From positions 1 through 10,767 of the forward strand of contig JAJYIC010000052.1 in NCBI GenBank assembly GCA_021790295.1: a stretch of DNA of 10,767 bases, read 5' to 3'. The notes beneath the pieces are model-generated. The model had not been told where the DNA came from. It did not search any database and saw only the letters and a list, made by a program, of their open reading frames with translations. Both the position numbers and the translations under genes were made by a program. The stretch is from Pseudomonadota bacterium. Lineage in GTDB: Bacteria > Pseudomonadota > Alphaproteobacteria > ATCC43930 > CGMCC-115725. Shown in pieces: positions 1 to 6,800 of the stretch; positions within the stretch are counted from its first letter, which is position 1; every line of letters starts with the position of its first letter.

Positions 1-26
1 TTGCATCGCCTTTTATAAATGGCGGC

Positions 27-40
27 GCGGGCGCGCCCGC
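27..40. repeat. 14-bp GC palindrome in the fabI upstream region
   Basis: The sequence GCGGGCGCGCCCGC is a perfect palindrome. It lies just downstream of the only AT-rich spot in the leader (TATAAA at 14-19, itself inside the self-complementary TTTATAAA). An operator beside a -10 box would look like this. However, the matching -35 would lie outside the window, and such palindromes arise often by chance in DNA this GC-rich. Function is unproven. Confidence 0.3.
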
Positions 41-92
41 AAAGGCTTCTCGCGTGGCAAAACCAAGGGCCGTCATCTGCGGTCGGCGCGGA

Positions 93-122
93 TTGGCCGC
101 GGGCCGTTCCTTCGTGTAGGAT
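93..122 (+). promoter_or_regulatory. weak candidate sigma70-like promoter for fabI
   Basis: A -35-like TTGGCC (93-98) and a -10-like TAGGAT (117-122) are separated by 18 nt. Each matches the consensus at four of six positions. The predicted start would fall near 129, inside the hairpin described next, so the two readings partly exclude each other. This is the best pair I can see upstream of fabI, but it is weak. Confidence 0.2.
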
Positions 123-155
123 CGCCGGCCGTCGGGGGTGCCGGCCGGCGAGCCT
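118..155 (+). repeat. strong inverted repeat (hairpin) upstream of fabI
   Basis: AGGATCGCCGGCCG (118-131) pairs with CGGCCGGCGAGCCT (142-155). The stem has 14 positions with one A/G mismatch, and the loop is 10 nt. It ends 53 nt before the fabI start. No T-run follows, only CTTCT, so it is not a textbook Rho-independent terminator. It could still stop transcription from an upstream gene outside the window, or act as a structured fabI leader. The pairing is directly visible; the role is not. Confidence 0.5.
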
Positions 156-208
156 CTTCTCGCGCCGGCGCAGGCCTTATCGGTCATACCAAGCGGTCGG
201 GGAGAAGA

Positions 209-1009
209 ATGGAGCTGATGGCGGGTAAAAGGGGCCTCATCATGGGGGTCGCCAACGAACGCTCGCTCGCCTGGGGGATCGCCAAGGCGCTCCACGAGCA
301 TGGAGCGAGCCTCGCTTTCAGCTATCAGGGCGAGGCGGTCGGCAAACGCGTGCGCCCTCTCGCTGAAAGCCTTAAAAGCGAACTCGTCATCGAAACCGAC
401 GTCGGCTCGGAGGAAAGCCTCGAAACCGCTTTCGCCGCTCTCGGCGAGAGCTGGGGGCGGCTCGATTTTCTCGTCCATGCGATCGCCTTTTCGGACAAGG
501 ACGAGCTCAAAGGGCAATACATCGAAACGACCCGCGCCAATTTCCTGCGCACGCTCGAAATTTCCTGCTACTCCTTTACCGCCGTCTGCCGCCGCGCCGC
601 GGCCCTGATGCACGCCGGCGGCAGCCTTCTGACCCTCACCTACGCCGGTTCCGAGCGGGTGATGCCGCATTACAATGTGATGGGGGTGGCAAAGGCGGCC
701 CTCGAAGCGAGCGTGCGTTATCTCGCCGCCGACCTGGGGCGCGACAACATCAGGGTGAACGCGATTTCGGCCGGGCCGATCAAGACGCTCGCGGCCTCGG
801 GGATCGGCGATTTCCGCTACATCCTCAAATGGAACCAACTCAACTCGCCCTTGAAACGCAATGTGACGATCGAAGACGTGGGCGGCGCCGGGCTTTATCT
901 TTTGAGCGATCTTTCGGCCGGGGTCAGCGGCGAAGTCCACCATGTCGATTGCGGCTATCATGTCGTCGGCATGAAGGCGGTCGACGCTCCCGACATCGCC
1001 ACGGTGTAG
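209..1009 (+). CDS. fabI: enoyl-[acyl-carrier-protein] reductase (NADH), FabI
   Basis: This enzyme reduces trans-2-enoyl-ACP to acyl-ACP with NADH, the last step of each type II fatty-acid elongation cycle in the cytosol. The 266-residue product has the usual FabI length. The atypical SDR cofactor motif GVANERSLAWGIA is at 13-25. The catalytic set is Tyr145, Tyr155 and Lys162 (YNVMGVAK), matching E. coli Tyr146, Tyr156 and Lys163. NAISAGPIKTLAASGI at 184-199 is the substrate-loop region. The ATG at 209 follows GGAG at 201-204; a second ATG at 218 is possible, but 209 fits the LMAGKRGL N-terminus seen in relatives. Residue 93 is Ala where E. coli has Gly93, a position tied to triclosan sensitivity. 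The gene is first in a tight + strand cluster, with aroC 14 nt downstream. Confidence 0.97.
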   Translation: MELMAGKRGLIMGVANERSLAWGIAKALHEHGASLAFSYQGEAVGKRVRPLAESLKSELVIETDVGSEESLETAFAALGESWGRLDFLVHAIAFSDKDELKGQYIETTRANFLRTLEISCYSFTAVCRRAAALMHAGGSLLTLTYAGSERVMPHYNVMGVAKAALEASVRYLAADLGRDNIRVNAISAGPIKTLAASGIGDFRYILKWNQLNSPLKRNVTIEDVGGAGLYLLSDLSAGVSGEVHHVDCGYHVVGMKAVDAPDIATV

Positions 1010-1023
1010 AATTTTTCGCGGCC

Positions 1024-2097
1024 ATGGCGGGAAACTCTTTTGGCACCCTCTTTCGCTTTACAAGCTGGGGCGAGAGCCATGGGCCCGCGATCGGCTGCGT
1101 CGTCGACGGCGTCCCGCCGCGCCTCTCATTGAACGAAGCCGACATCCAGCCTTGGCTCGACAGGCGCAGGCCCGGGCAGTCGCGTTACACCTCGCAGCGC
1201 CGCGAGGCCGATCTCGTGCGCATCCTTTCGGGAACCTACGAAGGTTTGACGACCGGCGCCCCGATCCTTCTTTACATCGAGAACACCGATCAGAGGCCCA
1301 AAGACTACACCAACATCGCCGACCGTTTCCGCCCCGGACACGCCGATTACACCTTCTGGAAAAAATACGGGATCCGCGATCCGAGAGGGGGAGGACGCGC
1401 CTCGGCGCGCGAGACCGCCGCGCGCGTCGCCGCCGGGGCGATCGCCCGCAAGATCCTCGGCGCCGGGATCGAGATCCGCGGTGCGCTCGTGCAACTGGGG
1501 CCTTTGGGGATCGACCGCTCGCTGTGGGATTGGCAGGCGAGGCTCGAAAACCCGTTCTGGTGTCCCGACCGCAAGGCCGTGCCCACCTGGTCCGATTATC
1601 TCGACCGGTTGCGCAAGGAGGGCTCTTCCTGCGGCGCCGTGATCGAGGTTGTGGCAGGGGGCGTCCCGGCGGGCCTCGGCGAACCGGTTTACGACAAGCT
1701 CGACGGCGACCTCGCCCGCGCCCTGATGACGATCAACGCAGTCAAAGGGGTCGAGATCGGCGAGGGCTTTGCCGCGGCGGCGTTGCGAGGCGAAGAGAAT
1801 GTCGATGAAATGCGCAAAGGCAAGGACGGGGTCCGCTTCCTTTCGAACCATGCGGGCGGGATCCTCGGGGGCATCTCGACCGGTGCCGAGATCGTCGCCC
1901 GCTTTGCCGTCAAACCGACGAGTTCCCTTCCCCGTCCTTTGCGCACGCTCGACATCGAAGGGGAAGAGGTCGAGATCGAAACCCACGGACGCCACGATCC
2001 CTGTGTCGGCATACGCGCCGTCCCCGTCGGCGAGGCGATGGTGGCCTCGGTTCTCGCCGACCATCTTTTGCGCCATCGCGCCCTTTGCGGCCCCTGA
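1024..2097 (+). CDS. aroC: chorismate synthase, AroC
   Basis: AroC converts 5-enolpyruvylshikimate-3-phosphate to chorismate, the last step of the shikimate pathway, using reduced FMN. The 357-residue product is of normal length. Family signatures are present in order: GESHGP at 16-21 with the conserved His19; RPGHADYTF at 103-111 with His106, matching the known catalytic His; GRASARETA at 124-132; GGISTG at 282-287 with KPTSS just after; and GRHDPC at 322-327 with Asp325. The frame stays open upstream through the end of fabI, but the protein begins at the ATG at 1024, where homology starts (MAGNSFGTLFRFTSWG). There is no clear Shine-Dalgarno before this start, so translation may depend on ribosomes ending fabI 14 nt upstream; that is an inference. 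Confidence 0.97.
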   Translation: MAGNSFGTLFRFTSWGESHGPAIGCVVDGVPPRLSLNEADIQPWLDRRRPGQSRYTSQRREADLVRILSGTYEGLTTGAPILLYIENTDQRPKDYTNIADRFRPGHADYTFWKKYGIRDPRGGGRASARETAARVAAGAIARKILGAGIEIRGALVQLGPLGIDRSLWDWQARLENPFWCPDRKAVPTWSDYLDRLRKEGSSCGAVIEVVAGGVPAGLGEPVYDKLDGDLARALMTINAVKGVEIGEGFAAAALRGEENVDEMRKGKDGVRFLSNHAGGILGGISTGAEIVARFAVKPTSSLPRPLRTLDIEGEEVEIETHGRHDPCVGIRAVPVGEAMVASVLADHLLRHRALCGP

Positions 2098-2124
2098 TCG
2101 GGGTCCGGGCGCCTGCCGCAAGGC

Positions 2125-2130
2125 GGAGGA
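2125..2130 (+). promoter_or_regulatory. ribosome binding site deciding the sppA start
   Basis: GGAGGA lies 6 nt before the ATG at 2137 but only 3 nt before the in-frame GTG at 2134. The spacing favours the ATG, giving an N-terminus of MRRFIVGFF rather than one residue more. Confidence 0.7.
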
Positions 2131-2136
2131 TCGGTG

Positions 2137-3882
2137 ATGCGGCGGTTTATCGTCGGTTTTTTTGCCGTGATCGGGGTTCTCGTCGTGGTTTTTGCGGCCG
2201 GGGTTCTGTTCCTCTTTTTGCGTTCGCGAACGGCCGCCCTGCCCGGCAATATCATCCTCACCCTCGACTTGCGCGGCGGGCTCTCCGAAGGCCCGGGTGA
2301 AAGCTCTTTGACCCGGCTTTTCGTCACCCCGAAGCCGACCCTTCGCGATTTTCTCGACGGCATCGAGCGCGGCGAAAAGGATCCGCGCGTCAAAGGCCTC
2401 CTCGCCTTTCTCGGCGACGATAGTTTGGGGCTCGCCGAGACCGAGCAGGTTCGCGACGCGATCAAAGAGTTCCGCAAAAAGGGCAAGTTCGCGATCGCCT
2501 TTGCCGACAGCTTCGGCGAGTTCAGCCCCGGCACCGGTTCCTACTATCTGGCGACCGCCTTCAACCGGATCTGGCTGCAGCCGATGGGCAGCATCGGCCT
2601 CACCGGGCTCGACAGCGACGTCATGTTTTTCAAGGGAACGCTCGATCTTCTGGGGATAGAGCCGGATTTCGACAAGCGCGAAAACTTCAAGACCGCAATC
2701 AACAGCTTTACCCGTTCGAAATTCACCCCGCAGCACCGCGAAGAGGTCGAAAGCCTTCTCCACTCGACCTTTCGCCAGATCGTCCGCGGCATCGGCAAAG
2801 GCCGCGCCTTGAGCGGAGAGGCGGTCGAAGAGGCGATCGACAAAGGCCCGTTTCTGGCGACCGAAGCCTTGAAGGAGAAGCTCGTCGACCGTCTCGGCTA
2901 TCGCGAAGAGGCCATCGAGAGCGCCCGCGCGCGCGCCGGCAAAGGGGCGAGGACGGTTTCTCTCAAAGCCTATCTGCGACGCGCCGGGCGCCCTCACAAG
3001 AAGGGCGCGCGGATTGCTCTCGTTTACGGCGTCGGCCTTATCGAGCGAGGCGACTCGGGCGAGTCCCTTCTCGGCGAGAACGCGATGCCGGCCGACAAGG
3101 TGGCGCGGGCGCTGCGGCGTGCGGCGCGCGACAAAAAGGTGCGGGCGATCCTGTTCCGCATCGACAGCCCGGGCGGATCGGTCGTCGGCTCCGAGACCAT
3201 CTGGCACGCGGTCGAGGAGGCGCGCCGCCACGGCAAGCCCGTGGTCGTCTCGATGGGCGATCTCGCAGGTTCCGGCGGTTATTACATCGCCGTAGCCGCC
3301 GACAGGATCGTCGCCGAACCGGCGACACTGACGGGTTCGATCGGAGTCTTTGCCGGCAAGCTCGTCATTGCCGATCTTCTCAAAAAGCTCGGCGTCACCA
3401 CCGGTTCGGTCAAGCTCGGCGCCAATGCGGCGATGTTTTCGACCACCAGCAATTTCTCGCCGCAGGCCCGCGCCCGCCTCGAAGCCTTTCTCGATTCGGT
3501 CTATAAAGGCTTCAAAGAGCGGGTCGCCAAAGGCCGGCATATGACCCTTGCTGCCGTCGAAAATGTCGCCAAAGGCCGGGTGTGGACAGGCGCCGAGGCA
3601 AAAAGGCGCGGCCTTGTCGACTCTCTCGGCGGTTTCGGCACCGCGATCCGCCTCGCCAAAAGCCTCGCCAAAATCCCGCCTTCCGCGCCTTATCGGCTTG
3701 TCGTCTTCCCGCGTCGCAAGCCGCTTTTCGAAGAGCTTTACGATCGCCTTACGGGCAAGAGCGGCGGCGCGGGGATAAACCCGAAGGCCTTCGCACTCCT
3801 CGCGTCTTTCTGGCGTCCTCTCGCTTTTGCTCTCGACAATCCCGGGGTTCTGACGATGCCGCAAACCCTGGAGCCGCATTGA
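2137..3882 (+). CDS. sppA: signal peptide peptidase SppA, 67K type
   Basis: SppA is a membrane-anchored S49 serine protease that degrades signal-peptide remnants after secretion. The 581-residue product has a hydrophobic anchor at about 4-28 after MRR, so the bulk should face the periplasm. It carries both halves of the long (67K) form, close to E. coli SppA at 618 residues. The N-terminal half holds the general-base lysine (Lys185 in NFKTAINSF, matching E. coli Lys209). The C-terminal half has RIDSPGGSV at 341-349 and the nucleophile Ser379 in GDLAGSGGYYIA (matching Ser409). The catalytic pair is intact, so an active protease is expected. A run of seven T residues (2157-2163) lies in the anchor codons. 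The gene sits 39 nt after aroC and ends 11 nt before the preferred lhr start. The short 36K form is the one usually found near rpsA, so this copy is in a different context. Confidence 0.95.
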   Translation: MRRFIVGFFAVIGVLVVVFAAGVLFLFLRSRTAALPGNIILTLDLRGGLSEGPGESSLTRLFVTPKPTLRDFLDGIERGEKDPRVKGLLAFLGDDSLGLAETEQVRDAIKEFRKKGKFAIAFADSFGEFSPGTGSYYLATAFNRIWLQPMGSIGLTGLDSDVMFFKGTLDLLGIEPDFDKRENFKTAINSFTRSKFTPQHREEVESLLHSTFRQIVRGIGKGRALSGEAVEEAIDKGPFLATEALKEKLVDRLGYREEAIESARARAGKGARTVSLKAYLRRAGRPHKKGARIALVYGVGLIERGDSGESLLGENAMPADKVARALRRAARDKKVRAILFRIDSPGGSVVGSETIWHAVEEARRHGKPVVVSMGDLAGSGGYYIAVAADRIVAEPATLTGSIGVFAGKLVIADLLKKLGVTTGSVKLGANAAMFSTTSNFSPQARARLEAFLDSVYKGFKERVAKGRHMTLAAVENVAKGRVWTGAEAKRRGLVDSLGGFGTAIRLAKSLAKIPPSAPYRLVVFPRRKPLFEELYDRLTGKSGGAGINPKAFALLASFWRPLAFALDNPGVLTMPQTLEPH

Positions 3883-3893
3883 GGGCGCCCGCC

Positions 3894-6800
3894 GTGACGA
3901 CCGGGATTTTTCATCCGGCCGTAGAAGAGTGGTTTCGCGGCAACTTCCCCGCGCCGACCGCAGCGCAAAAAGAGGCTTGGCCCGCAATCGCGACCGGCAA
4001 AAACGTCCTCATCGCCGCTCCGACCGGTTCGGGCAAGACCCTTGCCGCCTTTCTCGCCGCGATCGACAGGCTTTTGCGCAAGGGTCTCGATAAGGCTCTC
4101 GAAGAACAAAGCGAAGTCGTCTACGTCTCGCCTTTGAAAGCGCTTTCGAACGATATCAGGCGCAATCTCGAAACCCCTCTTGCCGGCATCCGGGCCGCGC
4201 TTCTCGATTTGGCGCTTCCCGACGTCGATATCCGCGTCGCCGTCAGAACCGGCGACACGACCGCGGGCGAACGCCGGCGCATGACCCAGAAGCCGCCTCA
4301 CATCATCGTCACCACGCCCGAGTCGCTTTATATCCTTCTCGGTTCGCGCTCGGGGCGCAGGATGCTGGCGCCGGCGCGAACCGTCATCCTCGACGAGATC
4401 CACGCCGTCCTTTCGGATAAACGCGGCGCTCATCTGTCGCTTTCCCTCGAACGGCTCGAGGCTCTTTGCGGGCGGCCTTTGCAGCGCATCGGTCTTTCGG
4501 CAACGCAACGGCCGATCGCAGAGGCGGCGCGGTTTCTTCTCGGCGCGGGAGGAAAGGGGGATGGTTGCCAACTCGTCGATCTCGGCGAGCGGCGCAGCCG
4601 CGACCTCGAAATCGAGATCCCCTCTTCCCCTCTCGAAGCCGTCATGTCGGCCGAAGTCTGGTCGCAGGTTTACGACCGCCTCGCCGAACTCGTCGCGGCG
4701 CACAGGACGACCCTTGTTTTCGTCAATACGCGCCGCCTTGCCGAAAGGGCGACCCGCCACCTTTCCGAGCGCCTCGGCGCACTAAACGTGGCAACCCATC
4801 ACGGAAGCCTTTCCAAAGAGCAAAGGCTCGCGGCCGAACAAAGGCTCAAGGAGGGCCGCCTCAAGGCTCTCGTTGCCACCGCCTCGCTCGAACTCGGGAT
4901 CGACATCGGCGAAGTCGATCTCGTCTGTCAGCTCGGCGCGACCCGTTCGATCGCGAGCTTTCTGCAAAGGATCGGGCGTTCGGGGCACCGCGTCGGGGGG
5001 GTGGCGAAAGGGCGCCTTTTCCCCCTTTCGCGCGATGAACTCGTGCTTTCCGCGGCTCTTCTCGACAGCGTCAGGCGCGGCGAACTCGACAGTCTTTCGG
5101 TGCGCGACTGCCCTCTCGATGTTCTCGCCCAGCAGATCGCGGCCGAAGTCGCAGTCGAGGAATGGGAGGAAGAAAGGCTTTTTGCCCTTTGCCGGCGCGC
5201 CTACCCGTACCGTTCTCTGGAGAAGGGCGCCTTTGCCGCTATTTTGCGCATGCTGCGCGAGGGGTTTGCGACAAGGAGGGGTAGGCGCGGCGCCCTTCTT
5301 TATCACGACCGGGTCAATCATAGGCTCAAAGGCCGTCGCGGCGCCGCTCTTCTCGCCCTGACGAACGGCGGGACGATCCCCGATACGGCCGATTACCAGG
5401 TTCTTCTGGAGCCGGAAGGGCTCGTCATCGGCACCGTCAACGAGGATTTCGCCGTCGAAAGCCTTGCCGGCGACGTCTTTCAGCTCGGCAACGCCGCCTA
5501 TCGCATCCTGCGCATCGAACGCGGATTGCTGCGCGTCGCCGACGCCGAAGGGGCCGAGCCCAACATCCCGTTTTGGCTCGGCGAGGCGCCGGCCAGAAGC
5601 GACGAGCTGTCGCGCTCGCTTTCGCGCCTCAGGGAGGAGATCGCTTCGCGGCTCGAGGAGGGCGAGGCTCTCGCCTGGCTTTCCGAGGAAGTCGGCGTCG
5701 CCCCGCCCGCCGCCCGCGAGATCGTCGATTACCTGGCCGCGGGAAAGGCCGCCTTCGGCCTTCTGCCGACGCAAAAGACCCTCGTTTTCGAACGCTTTTT
5801 CGACGCTTCGGGCGGCATGCAGCTTGTCATCCATTCCCCTTACGGCAGCCGGATCAACCGGGCGTGGGGGCTTTCCTTGCGCAAGCGCTTTTGCCGCCGG
5901 TTCAATTTCGAGCTTCAGGCCTCGGCCGGCGACGATCATATCGTTCTCTCTTTGACCGAAGCGCACAGTTTCGAGCTTTCCGAAGTCGCGCGTTATCTCC
6001 ATTCGGCAAGCGTCAGAATCCTTCTCCGAGAAGCCCTTCTCGATGCCCCGATGTTTATGACGCGCTGGCGGTGGGTCGGGGCGATCGCGCTCGCCTTGCC
6101 GCGCTTTCGCGGCGGCCGCAAGGTGCCGCCGCCTTTGGCGCGGATGGAGGCCGAAGACCTTCTCGGCGCGATCTTTCCCGATGCCGTCGCCTGCGCCGAA
6201 AACCTCGCCGGAGCGCGCGAGATCCCCGATCATCCTCTGGTCTGCCAGACGATCGCCGATTGCCTGACCGAAGCGATGGACGCGGCCGGTCTCGAAAGCC
6301 TTCTTCGCGGCCTCGAAACGGGCGCCGTCACGGTCTTCGCGCGCGATCTGAGAGAGCCTTCGCCTCTCGCTCTCGCGGCCCTTGCGGTGCCGCCTTACAG
6401 CTTTCTCGACGGCGCCCCTCTCGAAGAGAGGCGCACGCAGGCGGCAAGAGGCGGGCGCTTTTTCTCCGCCGAAAGCGCGGCCGGTCTCGGCTCTCTCGAT
6501 CGAGAGGCGATCGCGCGCGTGCGCGCCGAGGCCTGGCCCGAAGCGCGAGACGCAGACGAACTTTGCGACGCTCTTGCCACGATCGGCTTTCTGACAGAGG
6601 CGGAAGCCTCGGCTCCTTTGTGGAAAGAGTGGCTTTGCGAACTCGCCCGGCAACGCCGCGCGGCTCGCTTGGAGGCGCCTTGCGGCCCTTTGTGGATCGC
6701 CGCCGAGCGGCTCCCCGAATGGCGTTCTCTTTTTGCCGAAGCCGCGCTCGAGCCGCCGCTCGCGCCGCTATCGGAGGACAGCGAGCGAGCGCTTTCGCGC

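Noticed and set aside
19..228. Open frame of 69 codons before and into fabI
   Set aside because: Arg/Pro-rich with no recognisable pattern. It runs through the hairpin and past the fabI start, and has no ribosome binding site.
829..1023. Upstream extension of the aroC frame into fabI
   Set aside because: The extra residues are an out-of-frame reading of fabI. Chorismate synthase homology begins at the ATG at 1024.
1126..3987. Minus-strand open frame of 953 codons opposite aroC and sppA
   Set aside because: It mirrors two certain genes. GC-rich sense genes rarely use TTA, CTA or TCA codons, so the complementary frame lacks stops. The translation has no recognisable domain.
4782..6653. Minus-strand open frame of 623 codons opposite the helicase core
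   Set aside because: It lies wholly inside lhr, whose helicase motifs are intact in the sense frame; no family is recognisable in the antisense product.
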